The notes under the pieces were generated by a model. That model ran no database searches, was not told where the DNA came from, and saw only the letters and a program-made list of their open reading frames with translations. Of a stretch of 64,000 nt of DNA, positions 26,773 to 35,239 are shown piece by piece. Numbering within the stretch: the stretch's first letter is position 1; each line of letters opens with the position of its first letter. The translations under genes were made by a program, and so were the position numbers. Source of the stretch: Oscillospiraceae bacterium. Its GTDB lineage: Bacteria; Bacillota; Clostridia; Oscillospirales; UBA929. Location of the stretch: assembly GCA_009777475.1 (NCBI GenBank), contig WRLU01000010.1:1-64000 (forward strand). Direction: 5' to 3'.

Positions 26773-27159
26773 TTATGGGCCGAAGCCCTCTAAAAAATGC
26801 GCCAGAGACTCCTGACACTCTATCCAAATGCCGTTCCTAATCATCTCTTGGTCAGCTAACCTGAGATTTTGGAGAAGCACCGGGGTGATATACAAAGGCT
26901 CACTTTGTATGCTGTCTCCATAAACCGCAAGATAGCCACCATTCTCGCCAATCCAATAAGCACCCTTGGCCTCAGACAAGGCCCCTCCGGAGATGGCTGT
27001 TGCTTTTTCGTCCGCAGCCTCAGCAAAAACCCCAGCCTCTAAGGGCATTGGCGGAGCTTGCCGTTCACGAGAAAATGAAGCCCTCGTTGCACCAAGCAGC
27101 ATTGCCACCGCCGTCATAGATAATCCCGCCGCTATGATAATCCGTACTCTGACATCCAT
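26773..27159 (-). CDS. BofC-C-domain-like membrane-anchored sporulation protein
   Basis: A 128-residue protein with one N-terminal membrane anchor (RIIIAAGLSMTAVAMLLG). Its C-terminal ~65 residues (YWIGENGGYLAVYGD, LRLADQEMIRNGIWIECQE, LAHFLEGFG) follow the pattern of the BofC C-terminal domain, found in Clostridial sporulation proteins exposed between the forespore membranes. ATG 27159 has GAGAGGG upstream at long spacing. It stands directly upstream of the recombinase pair, separated by 25 bases. BofC itself restrains SpoIVB; whether this protein does so is unknown. Confidence 0.6.
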   Translation of the reverse strand: MDVRVRIIIAAGLSMTAVAMLLGATRASFSRERQAPPMPLEAGVFAEAADEKATAISGGALSEAKGAYWIGENGGYLAVYGDSIQSEPLYITPVLLQNLRLADQEMIRNGIWIECQESLAHFLEGFGP

Positions 27160-27339
27160 AAAAACACACCCTCTCTCTTTGCCAGTACATTTCTATATTG
27201 CCCCAAAAATGGGCTGTTCAAACTAAAAACCTATTCTTAGGCCTGCCGTTCTATTTTGATACACGCCGGAATAGTCTTATAGCACGAGCAAGGGAGGCCT
27301 CGTTATGAGACCGCCTAAAGCATTAAAGGGGGAATTTGT

Positions 27340-27825
27340 ATGTTTATCTATACAACCAAGCTCACGCGCAAGAAGCTGTCTGCGGTAATTGGTGCCGCCG
27401 GGGCATTGATTTGCGGGCTTATTCTGATTTTCGCAACAGGAGGAAGGGCGCAGGAATCAAGCACGGATATGCCGGATGGCAAAAATATCAAAACAGAACA
27501 GAGCAGAATAGACTATCTTCAAAGCTACGGCTGGGAAATCGACAAAGAGAGTGAAATCTCGCAGGAGGTTATTATTCCCAGAGAGTTTGACGAAATGTTT
27601 GAAGAGTATAACTCTTTGCAAAAAGAGCAAGGCTTTGATCTGCGCCGCCAAAGGGGCAAGCGGGTTATGCGCTATGTGTACACGATTAAAAATCACCCCC
27701 AAAATCGGGAAATCGTATATGCCAGTGTTCTGATTTATAAAAAGAAGGTTGTAGGAGGGGACGTCCAATGTCCCGCAATGGACGGCTTTATGCACGGATT
27801 AGCTATGCCCCAAACAGGAAAATAG
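27340..27825 (+). CDS. DUF4830 domain protein
   Basis: A 161-residue protein with an N-terminal membrane anchor (residues 14-33) and an extracellular DUF4830 domain: RIDYLQSYGWEID, IIPREFDEMFEEYNSLQKEQ, GFDLRRQRGKRVMRYVY and GGDVQCPAMDGFMHGL are the typical blocks. The family is widespread in Oscillospirales and of unknown function. ATG 27340 is preceded by AAAGGGGG. A clean terminator follows. Confidence 0.85.
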   Translation: MFIYTTKLTRKKLSAVIGAAGALICGLILIFATGGRAQESSTDMPDGKNIKTEQSRIDYLQSYGWEIDKESEISQEVIIPREFDEMFEEYNSLQKEQGFDLRRQRGKRVMRYVYTIKNHPQNREIVYASVLIYKKKVVGGDVQCPAMDGFMHGLAMPQTGK

Positions 27826-27840
27826 TTCTATATAACGTAT

Positions 27841-27876
27841 AAAAGCACCAAACCTTCAGCGTGTTTGGTGCTTTTT
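27841..27876 (+). terminator. Rho-independent terminator
   Basis: AAAAGCACCAAAC (27841-27853) pairs with GTTTGGTGCTTTT (27863-27875), followed by TCTTTTC. It is a strong, near-symmetric terminator for the DUF4830 gene. Confidence 0.8.
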
Positions 27877-27988
27877 CTTTTCGCTGGGATTGCTTTTTGA
27901 CAAAACCGCATTCATGCGTTTGTCGTGGGTCCAATTTTGCAGACGGCGGGGCCGCACAAAAAAATTTTAGTTTTTTTTGAAAACCTAC

Positions 27989-28017
27989 TTGACACATCGT
28001 AATTGTCGTTATATAAT
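27989..28017 (+). promoter_or_regulatory. Consensus promoter of the ABC transporter operon
   Basis: TTGACA (27989-27994), 17-base spacer, TATAAT (28012-28017): a perfect vegetative promoter. An AT-rich palindromic stretch (CATATTAATCATATAGG) just downstream could be an operator. Confidence 0.75.
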
Positions 28018-28076
28018 CAATAACATATTAATCATATAGGTTTTATCTGTATGAAAATTTAAAGGAGATGTTTACC

Positions 28077-29045
28077 ATGTTCAAGAAAGCAAAGCAATTC
28101 ATCGCAGCCCTGACGGCACCAGCCCTTTTACTTGCCCTCTTGGCGGGATGCTCAACGGAAGAGCCGGCGGAGCCGGAAAGCCAACCAGTGCCGACCAAAA
28201 TTATCGTGGCGGACGCCAAGACTACACACCACCTAAACCTCTACACCGCAAAGGAGCTGGGGCTGTTCGAGAAGTACAATCTCGATGTGCAAATCGAACC
28301 TGTGGAGGACAATGCGGCAGCTCGTGACCTGGTTGTATCCGGCGGCGCGGATGTATTCTGGACCTGCCCGACCACAGCAATCGCGGCAATCGCCAACGGC
28401 GCGACCTTCAAGACAATAGCTCAGGTCAAGAAGCCCTGCACCAGCGTGCTGCTCGTTCCGGCAGACTCCGACATAAAGGAATTGTCCAACCTGGACGGCA
28501 AGAAAATCTCCGGCATTTCGCCAACCTGCGAGGCCATTATTTCCCTGACAGTCGCCGCGAGGGACGAGGGCGCGGAGTTCAACCTAGAGCGTCTTGCGGG
28601 AGGACCTGCTATACAAGCACTGGAGGCAGGGAAGGTAGACGGCTCAATTCTCGAGGAACCGCAGGCGAGCATTGCCGAGTTAGCGGGATATGTAAGGAAA
28701 TTTGACAATGTTTCGACTAATATCCCCTGCCGCACAATCAATGCAAGTGACGGACTCTTAACCACAAATCCCGATGCGCTCAAGGACTTTATCAAGGCTG
28801 TTGACGAAGCTAACGCAATTATCCTTGCAGACCCGGTTGCTGAGAACATAGTGGAAATCGCCGCCCAATACACAGGCGCACCGGAGGATGCAATCATTCA
28901 CGGCAACCACCGCCTGTTATTTGGAACTGCACTGGAGGTTGACGGATTGAAAAAGCTCGCCGATGAGCTGGTTGCAATGGGCGACATAAGCTCGAACCCA
29001 GAAAACTCCATGTTCGCTGAAGAATTCAAGGGAATTACATGGTGA
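28077..29045 (+). CDS. ABC transporter substrate-binding lipoprotein (SsuA/ThiY-like)
   Basis: A 322-residue NMT1/SsuA-like solute receptor anchored by lipid at the lipobox LLAGC. The mature part begins with KIIVADAKTTHHLNLYTAKE and shows the alternating lobes of a class II periplasmic-type binding fold (GADVFWTCPTTAIAAI; DGSILEEPQAS). ATG 28077 follows AAAGGAG at proper spacing; ATG 28068 overlaps that site. Relatives bind sulfonates, taurine or thiamine precursors. With two cysteine synthase genes downstream, a sulfur compound such as an organosulfonate or a cysteine precursor is the best guess. Confidence 0.85.
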   Translation: MFKKAKQFIAALTAPALLLALLAGCSTEEPAEPESQPVPTKIIVADAKTTHHLNLYTAKELGLFEKYNLDVQIEPVEDNAAARDLVVSGGADVFWTCPTTAIAAIANGATFKTIAQVKKPCTSVLLVPADSDIKELSNLDGKKISGISPTCEAIISLTVAARDEGAEFNLERLAGGPAIQALEAGKVDGSILEEPQASIAELAGYVRKFDNVSTNIPCRTINASDGLLTTNPDALKDFIKAVDEANAIILADPVAENIVEIAAQYTGAPEDAIIHGNHRLLFGTALEVDGLKKLADELVAMGDISSNPENSMFAEEFKGITW

Positions 29046-29088
29046 CAGGCAATTTGCAATTGACATCCAAGCACAGCAGTCTTAAATA

Positions 29089-29117
29089 TGGCGGCGGTTT
29101 CTGTTTTTCCGCCGCCA
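29089..29117 (+). terminator. Intra-operon hairpin
   Basis: TGGCGGCGG pairs with CCGCCGCCA around a T-rich loop. It sits between the receptor gene and the permease and may allow partial read-through, raising receptor levels above permease levels, as in many ABC operons. Confidence 0.55.
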
Positions 29118-29169
29118 GTATACGTTGCCGTGCCTAATTCAAGCAAAGCAACAGGAGGGCAGGTGGACC

Positions 29170-29991
29170 ATGAGTAAATTCAAAAGCATAATTTGCTTGT
29201 TCTTTCGTGAGCTCGGCTACTTTTTCAAAGGCGCGGCGGGGAACTTATTCTCGTGGGAATTTCTGACGGTGCTGCTTCCGCTTTTGGGGCTGTGGGAACT
29301 GTTGCCGCGGCTAGGCTTGGTCAGGCGTACGCTAGCCCCGCCGCTGAGCGAGGTCGCCGTGACCTTTTGGGATATGGCAGCGAACCGGGGCTTTTTATCC
29401 GACATAGGCAACAGTATGGGGAAGTTTTTCCTGGGTCTTGGGATTGCAATCATCACGGCAATTCCAATCGGGCTTCTTATGGGCTGGAACGTCTCCATAA
29501 GAAAACGCATCCTTCCCCTATTCCAGCTGCTGTCCCCCATTCCACCTCCCGCATGGGTTCCAATTACCATTATAATTTTCGGGGTAGGGTTGCCCATGCA
29601 AATCTTTCTGATTTTCCTGGCGGCGTTTTACCCTATTTTATTTAACACCTATCAGGCGGCAAAGGACACCGATGGGCGTTACCTAGCCTCGGCGCGGATA
29701 TTCGGTGCAAGTGAATTAACCTTGATTCTGCATGTATATTTTTGGCATTCAATCGGGGCTATCATAATGAGTGTCAAAACAGGAGTGGCAATGGGGCTTG
29801 TAATGCTCGTCATTGCCGAGATGTACGGCGGGCGCACGGGAATCGGCTATGTGCTTAACGAAACCAAGGATTATTTCAGAATCCCTCAAATGGTGGTATG
29901 CATGGCCACGCTCGGCGTTATCGGCTGGTTTTTAATTGAAGTCTTAAAGTTTGCAGAGCTAAAGCTGGCTGTATGGAAGGGTGGACAGTAG
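29170..29991 (+). CDS. ABC transporter permease (SsuC-like)
   Basis: A 273-residue inner-membrane subunit with about six helices and the EAA loop region reading GRYLASARIFGASELTLILH (the ATPase-contact helix). It is of the nitrate/sulfonate/bicarbonate type. ATG 29170 follows GGAGGGCAGGTGGACC. Its stop TAG is directly followed by the ATG of the ATPase gene. Confidence 0.88.
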   Translation: MSKFKSIICLFFRELGYFFKGAAGNLFSWEFLTVLLPLLGLWELLPRLGLVRRTLAPPLSEVAVTFWDMAANRGFLSDIGNSMGKFFLGLGIAIITAIPIGLLMGWNVSIRKRILPLFQLLSPIPPPAWVPITIIIFGVGLPMQIFLIFLAAFYPILFNTYQAAKDTDGRYLASARIFGASELTLILHVYFWHSIGAIIMSVKTGVAMGLVMLVIAEMYGGRTGIGYVLNETKDYFRIPQMVVCMATLGVIGWFLIEVLKFAELKLAVWKGGQ

Positions 29992-30864
29992 ATGATTGAA
30001 TCGCGCAATGTAAGCAAGTTCTTTTCCATTGTCAATGATGACCGAACCGCAGATGGGATTACAGCGGTGCTTTCGGTATCTCTGGCAATTGATGACGGAA
30101 AAATCGTGAGCCTGCTTGGACCCTCCGGTTGCGGAAAGTCCACCTTCCTTGAAATATTAGGCGGCTTGCAGGCACCCACCGAGGGCAGCGTGTTCATTGA
30201 CGGCGTACAGGTGCTTGAACCTCTGCCTTCTACGCGAAAGGAAATGGAAGCCTACAGCCGGAGGCATAAGCTTCTGTCGCCATTTGCTAACAGCATGTTC
30301 GCAAACTCCCCCAAGCACGATATAGCCATGATTTTCCAAGACTACGCCGTGTTCCCATGGATGACGGTGCTGCAAAACGTCATGTTCACACTGAAGCTTC
30401 GGGGAGTACCTCGGCGGGAACGCGAGGGCAAGGCGTTAGTCTATTTAGGGAAGGTTGGACTTACCGATTCATTGCGGAAATATCCGTTGCAGCTTTCCGG
30501 GGGGATGAGACAGCGATTGGCTCTGGCGCGTGCATTGTCGGTGGAACCGCGGATTATTCTTATGGATGAACCGTTCGCCGCAGCGGATATACTTACCCGC
30601 GAACGCTTGCAGGATGACTTGCTGAGGCTGTGGAGCGAAATCGGCATCACGATCGTAATGGTTACGCACGACCCCGAGGAAGCATTGTACCTATCGGACG
30701 AAATCGTGGTGTTTTCCCCAAATCCCGGTTCCATACGCAATCGGTTTACGGTTAATGCACAGCGTCCGCGGCATAGGAATGATCCTGAATTGCGAGAGCT
30801 AAAATCACGTATAAACGCATTATTCAGGTACGATGCAATTCACGAAAACGATTATAGTATATAG
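29992..30864 (+). CDS. ABC transporter ATPase (SsuB-like)
   Basis: A 290-residue ATPase. Walker A is GPSGCGKST near residue 43, the signature is LSGGMRQRLALARA, Walker B is RIILMDEPF, and the H-loop His is in VMVTHDPEEAL. The segment between Walker A and the Q-loop (QDYAVFPW) is longer than in SsuB, with an insertion of about 25 residues. ATG follows the permease stop without a gap, so the two are co-translated. It energises uptake of the substrate recognised by the upstream lipoprotein. Confidence 0.9.
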   Translation: MIESRNVSKFFSIVNDDRTADGITAVLSVSLAIDDGKIVSLLGPSGCGKSTFLEILGGLQAPTEGSVFIDGVQVLEPLPSTRKEMEAYSRRHKLLSPFANSMFANSPKHDIAMIFQDYAVFPWMTVLQNVMFTLKLRGVPRREREGKALVYLGKVGLTDSLRKYPLQLSGGMRQRLALARALSVEPRIILMDEPFAAADILTRERLQDDLLRLWSEIGITIVMVTHDPEEALYLSDEIVVFSPNPGSIRNRFTVNAQRPRHRNDPELRELKSRINALFRYDAIHENDYSI

Positions 30865-30876
30865 GGAGAGTCTTAT

Positions 30877-31824
30877 ATGAAGCCATTTCGTTCAACAGCT
30901 TATGAAAATATTATAGGAACAGTTGGCGCAACGCCACTTGTATGTATGCGGAAAATCAGTGATGGGATGCCGGGTGCATTGCTTGGCAAGCTTGAAGCCT
31001 TCAACCCGGCCGGAAGCGTTAAGTGCCGCATAGGCGCGGCAATGCTCAGAGCAGCGGTTAAAGAGGGCAAGCTCAAAGACGGCGGAACGGTGATCGAACC
31101 CACAAGCGGCAATACAGGCATAGGTCTTGCGTTAGCTTGTGCAGCTATGGACTACAGATTGATTCTCACCATGCCCGAAACTATGTCCATTGAGCGGCGG
31201 AAGTTAGTGAAAATGCTCGGGGCAGAGCTGATTCTTACGCCGGGTACCGAGGGTATGTCCGGTGCAATCAAAAAAGCGCGGGAGGTTTTGACGAGAGACC
31301 CCGGTGCTTTTATGCCCATGCAGTTTGAAAATCCCGCCAACCCACAAATTCATCGTCTGACCACGGCAGAGGAAATCTGGGAAGACACCGGTGGCAAGGT
31401 TGACATCTTTGTTGCGGGCGTAGGCACCGGCGGTACGATTACGGGCGTGGGCGAGGTTTTGAAGAAACGCAAGCCCTCCGTGAAGGTCGTTGCTGTCGAG
31501 CCGGATGCTTCACCGGTACTTTCTGGGGGAAGAGCGGGCCCCCACAGGATTCAAGGCATAGGCGCGGGGTTTGTTCCGAAAATCCTCAACCGTTCGGTGA
31601 TTGATGAAATTATCACCGTAACAAACGAGGATGCCTTCGATACGGCAAAAAGGCTGGGACACCAAGAGGGTATACTCTGCGGCATATCGTCCGGTGCGGC
31701 GGTATGGGCGGCGTTGCGTATTGCGGGAAGAAACAAAAACACCGGAAAAGTTATCGTGGTCATGCTTCCCGATTCTGGTGAACGGTACCTTGCCACGCAG
31801 CTCTCAGATACCGGGAAAAAATAG
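30877..31824 (+). CDS. cysK: Cysteine synthase A-like enzyme (first copy)
   Basis: A 315-residue PLP enzyme of the O-acetylserine sulfhydrylase family. The PLP lysine is in [11 protein letters not shown] near residue 45, the substrate loop is [12 protein letters not shown], the PLP-phosphate loop is [10 protein letters not shown], and [10 protein letters not shown] is present. It starts 12 bases after the ABC ATPase gene, so uptake and cysteine synthesis are linked in one operon. The SVKCR form is the same as in enterobacterial CysK and is not unusual. Related cystathionine beta-synthase-like lyases cannot be excluded. Confidence 0.88.
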   Translation: MKPFRSTAYENIIGTVGATPLVCMRKISDGMPGALLGKLEAFNPAGSVKCRIGAAMLRAAVKEGKLKDGGTVIEPTSGNTGIGLALACAAMDYRLILTMPETMSIERRKLVKMLGAELILTPGTEGMSGAIKKAREVLTRDPGAFMPMQFENPANPQIHRLTTAEEIWEDTGGKVDIFVAGVGTGGTITGVGEVLKKRKPSVKVVAVEPDASPVLSGGRAGPHRIQGIGAGFVPKILNRSVIDEIITVTNEDAFDTAKRLGHQEGILCGISSGAAVWAALRIAGRNKNTGKVIVVMLPDSGERYLATQLSDTGKK

Positions 31825-31884
31825 CGCATCCATCCATAGGTATCCTCCGGGGTTACCTGCACAAGATGCCGTTAAAAAATATAA

Positions 31885-31917
31885 CAGGCCTCACATACTG
31901 CGAAAGCGTGAGGCCTG
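31885..31917. terminator. Bidirectional terminator between two cysK genes
   Basis: CAGGCCTCAC (31885-31894) pairs with GTGAGGCCTG (31908-31917), separating the convergent genes. The A-rich stretch before it gives a U-tail for the minus-strand transcript. Confidence 0.6.
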
Positions 31918-31936
31918 ACTGTTGGATGAATAAACG

Positions 31937-32869
31937 TTAATTTTCTGTGAACAGGGGGGTTGAAAGGTACCTCTCACCGGTATCGGGCAAAATAACAAGG
32001 ATGATTTTCCCTCTGTTTTCCGGGTACCTTGCCGCTTGAGCAGCAGCCCAGACCGCCGCCCCTGACGAAATCCCCAACAAAATACCTTCCAACTTGGCGA
32101 TTTGCCTTCCTGTTTCCAAGGCGTTTTCGTTTGTTACGGTAATAATTTCATCGTAAATTGCCGTGTCTAGGGTGTCCGGTATAAATCCGGCACCAATGCC
32201 TTGTATCTTATGGGGGCCTGCTGTACCTGCCGAAAGCACAGGTGAGCCGGAGGGCTCAACGGCTATAATTTTGATGTCCGGGTTTTTCTCCTTTAAATAA
32301 CCGCCCGCACCTGTAATAGTGCCACCCGTACCTATGCCTGACACAAAAACATCCACTTTACCGCCCATATCATTCCATATTTCCGGACCTGTAGTTAACC
32401 TGTGCGTGGCGGGATTTGCAGGGTTTGTGAATTGGCCAGGGATAAAGCTGTTCGGCGTTTGAGCGGCCAACTCATCAGCTTTTTCAATAGCCCCCCTCAT
32501 GCCCTTAGCCCCCTCAGTTAAAACAAGCTCCGCGCCATATGCCTTTAGCAAATTGCGCCGCTCGATGCTCATGGTTTCCGGCATAGTCAGTATTATCCTG
32601 TACTTACGGGATGCAGCGATTGAGGCAAGCCCGATACCGGTATTTCCGCTAGTGGGCTCAATGATAACCGAATCCGGCCTTAATATGCCTTTTTTTTCGG
32701 CATCCTCTATCATTGCCTTGGATATACGGTCCTTAACGCTTCCGGCCGGATTGTAGTATTCCAGCTTGCCAATCAGTGTTGCAGGCAAATCCAGCTCTTT
32801 TTTATAGCCCGACAATTCCAGTAATGGAGTGTTGCCGATCAGATCAGTGATTTTTTCATATATTCTCAT
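31937..32869 (-). CDS. cysK: Cysteine synthase (second copy)
   Basis: A 310-residue paralogue of the enzyme at 30.9 kb, on the other strand. Motifs: [14 protein letters not shown] with the PLP lysine, [25 protein letters not shown] and [10 protein letters not shown]. It has its own consensus promoter. The SVKDR form and the YYNPAG context resemble the Clostridial housekeeping enzyme, whereas the other copy travels with the transporter. Having two convergent copies suggests separate regulation of inducible and basal cysteine synthesis. Confidence 0.92.
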   Translation of the reverse strand: MRIYEKITDLIGNTPLLELSGYKKELDLPATLIGKLEYYNPAGSVKDRISKAMIEDAEKKGILRPDSVIIEPTSGNTGIGLASIAASRKYRIILTMPETMSIERRNLLKAYGAELVLTEGAKGMRGAIEKADELAAQTPNSFIPGQFTNPANPATHRLTTGPEIWNDMGGKVDVFVSGIGTGGTITGAGGYLKEKNPDIKIIAVEPSGSPVLSAGTAGPHKIQGIGAGFIPDTLDTAIYDEIITVTNENALETGRQIAKLEGILLGISSGAAVWAAAQAARYPENRGKIILVILPDTGERYLSTPLFTEN

Positions 32870-32946
32870 ATCATGCCCCTCCCATTATATGCCCCATTAC
32901 CGCAGATCCCCATATAAAACATATAATACATACATAAATTATAAGC

Positions 32947-32975
32947 ATAGTAGCATACATCGAATCAAATGTCAA
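32947..32975 (-). promoter_or_regulatory. Promoter of the second cysteine synthase
   Basis: On the minus strand: TTGACA (32970-32975), 17-base spacer, TACTAT (32947-32952). The ~75-base leader is AT-rich and repetitive (TATGTATGTATTATATG), a possible operator region. Confidence 0.7.
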
Positions 32976-33178
32976 GCCCTTTTTGTAAGAATATTTTGGT
33001 TTTTAGAGCTGCAAATACGCCCCTTGGCAGCTAACCGAGGAGGTCTAACACAGTCCGGGCAGTAATGGCAGGTAATGGTGATTGAAGAAAATTCACAGAA
33101 ACTTTACACAAGAACAATTGACAAGCAACCCTTAATCATGGTACGTTGCACAGCATAAAGTAATAGGAGGAATGTTAA

Positions 33179-34978
33179 ATGATTTCAACATCCCACAAAG
33201 AGCTTAAGGCTTGGGTCGAAGAGGTCGCCGCGTTGTGCAAGCCTGACAGCGTACATTTGTGCGACGGTTCGGAGGAAGAGTACCAAAGCATGCTCCAAAT
33301 TATGGTTGACGCCGGGTTAGGAGTACAGCTTAATCAGGAAAAACGCCCCGGGTGCTATCTGTTTAGGAGCCACCCATCAGATGTAGCGCGGGTTGAAAAC
33401 CGTACCTTCATCGCCTCTAAAAATGCAGAGGATGCCCCATCCCCCGATGTCTGGATCGAACCGGAGGAATTAAAAGCTACCATGCGTAAGTCATATGACG
33501 GCTGTATGCGAGGCCGGATCATGTACGTTATCCCCTTCTCAATGGGTCCTATCGGCTCTCCCATATCCAAAATCGGCGTAGAGATTTCCGACAGCCCATA
33601 TGTTGTTTTCAACATGAAAATTATGACCAGGATCGGTACAAAAGTCCTTGAAACCCTCGGCAGTGACGGCGAATTTGTAAAATGCCTGCATTCAGTGGGC
33701 AAACCGCTTGCCGCCGGAGAAAAAGACACAGCCTGGCCCTGTGCCCCTTCAATCGATGACAAATACATCAGCCACTTCCCCGAAGAGAGGATGATTTGGT
33801 CATTCGGCTCCGGCTACGGCGGAAACGCCCTGCTGGGCAAAAAGTGCTTTGCCCTCCGCATCGCAGCCGTGCAGGCGCGTGACGAAGGCTGGCTGGCGGA
33901 GCATATGCTTATCCTGAAGCTGACCGACCCATCCGGTAAGGTGTATTATGTTTGCGGGGCATTTCCAAGTGCCTGCGGCAAAACTAATTTGGCAATGCTT
34001 GAACCCTCCTTCCCCGGCTGGAAGGTCGAAACAATCGGCGATGATATTGCTTGGATGAAATTCGGTGCCGACGGCAGGCTGTACGCCATTAACCCTGAGG
34101 CGGGATTCTTCGGTGTCGCCCCCGGTACTTCCATGCACTCTAACCCTAACGCTATGCGTTCTATTGAAAAGAACACAATTTTCACAAATGTCGGATTAAC
34201 AGATGACGGTGATGTATGGTGGGAGGGCATTGGGACCGAGCCCCCTGAGCATCTTATCGACTGGCAGGGCAATGACTGGACACCAGCATCGGGCAAGCTG
34301 GCCGCCCACGCTAACGCTCGTTTTACTGTACCGGCTGCACAATGCCCGGTTATGGGCGATGAGTGGGAGGATCCTGCCGGTGTGCCGATATCCGCTATTC
34401 TCGTTGGCGGACGCCGCGAAAATACAATTCCGCTGGTCAATGAAAGCCTCGACTGGAATCACGGTGTTTTCCTGGGGTCAATCATGGGTTCGGAAATCAC
34501 CACCGCAGCCATTACGGACGATGTGGGGCAGGTCAGGCGCGACCCATTTGCTATGTTGCCTTTCTTTGGCTACAACAAGGGCGACTATTTACAGCACTGG
34601 CTGAGCATCGGCAAAAAAACCGATGCCTGCAAGCTTCCTAAGATTTACTTTGTAAACTGGTTCCGCAAAAATGCCGACAACAAGTTTATTTGGCCCGGCT
34701 TCGGTGAAAACAGCCGTGTGCTGAAATGGATTGTCGAGAGAATTTCGGGAACCGGCAAGGCTGTGGAAACCCCCATAGGAAATCTGCCGACAGCCGATGC
34801 TATTGACACCAGCGGTCTTGATATTAGCAACGATGCTATGGCTGAGCTTTTGCAGGTTGACAAGGAGGCCTGGCTGATTGAGGTGGCATCCATCAAGGAA
34901 AACTATAAATCCTACGGAAAAGCCCTGCCCAAGGAGCTTGAGGAGCAGCTAGAGGCTCTTGAAAAACGCCTCTCTTAA
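33179..34978 (+). CDS. pckG: Phosphoenolpyruvate carboxykinase (GTP)
   Basis: A 599-residue GTP-dependent PEPCK that interconverts oxaloacetate and [16 protein letters not shown] is the kinase-1 (GTP) motif with the active-site Cys; [10 protein letters not shown] is kinase-2; [19 protein letters not shown] is the nucleotide-binding segment. The GTP type is unlike the ATP type usual in Bacilli but occurs in Clostridia and Actinobacteria. AGGAGG precedes ATG 33179. It is monocistronic and likely gives gluconeogenesis or PEP-to-oxaloacetate fermentation flux. Confidence 0.96.
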   Translation: MISTSHKELKAWVEEVAALCKPDSVHLCDGSEEEYQSMLQIMVDAGLGVQLNQEKRPGCYLFRSHPSDVARVENRTFIASKNAEDAPSPDVWIEPEELKATMRKSYDGCMRGRIMYVIPFSMGPIGSPISKIGVEISDSPYVVFNMKIMTRIGTKVLETLGSDGEFVKCLHSVGKPLAAGEKDTAWPCAPSIDDKYISHFPEERMIWSFGSGYGGNALLGKKCFALRIAAVQARDEGWLAEHMLILKLTDPSGKVYYVCGAFPSACGKTNLAMLEPSFPGWKVETIGDDIAWMKFGADGRLYAINPEAGFFGVAPGTSMHSNPNAMRSIEKNTIFTNVGLTDDGDVWWEGIGTEPPEHLIDWQGNDWTPASGKLAAHANARFTVPAAQCPVMGDEWEDPAGVPISAILVGGRRENTIPLVNESLDWNHGVFLGSIMGSEITTAAITDDVGQVRRDPFAMLPFFGYNKGDYLQHWLSIGKKTDACKLPKIYFVNWFRKNADNKFIWPGFGENSRVLKWIVERISGTGKAVETPIGNLPTADAIDTSGLDISNDAMAELLQVDKEAWLIEVASIKENYKSYGKALPKELEEQLEALEKRLS

Positions 34979-35010
34979 ATGCCCTCCCGCAAGCCAGCAG
35001 AATAAGAACT

Positions 35011-35036
35011 GTCCCAAAAGGTACACCTTTTGGGAC
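35011..35036. repeat. 26-bp palindrome, copy 1
   Basis: GTCCCAAAAGGT and ACCTTTTGGGAC flank a two-base centre, forming a perfect palindrome 33 bases after pckG. It can serve as a pckG terminator (TTTC follows), but the same sequence recurs at 35178-35203. Confidence 0.7.
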
Positions 35037-35177
35037 TTTCGTCAGTTTAGCATGGTAGAGCCTATATGTCAAGGTTTTTTTCGACGATTTTCAAAAAATT
35101 TCTTAAGTCATTCGTTTTGTTCTTGAAAATATCTAAATCTAATGATTTCACTAACCTTTCAGTACAACAAATGTAGT

Positions 35178-35203
35178 GTCCCAAAAGGTGTACCTTTTGG
35201 AAC
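35178..35203. repeat. 26-bp palindrome, copy 2
   Basis: A second copy with one arm mismatch (final GGAAC instead of GGGAC) and the centre reversed to GT. It lies ~37 bases before the LRR gene start, so it would lie in its leader or promoter region. Confidence 0.7.
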
Positions 35204-35239
35204 GGTGAAAAATAAAAAACATAGAAGGAGACATGCAAA

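Noticed and set aside
30990-31030. SVKCR instead of SVKDR in the first cysteine synthase
   Set aside because: The Cys form is also found in enterobacterial CysK, so it is an ordinary variant and not evidence for a new activity.
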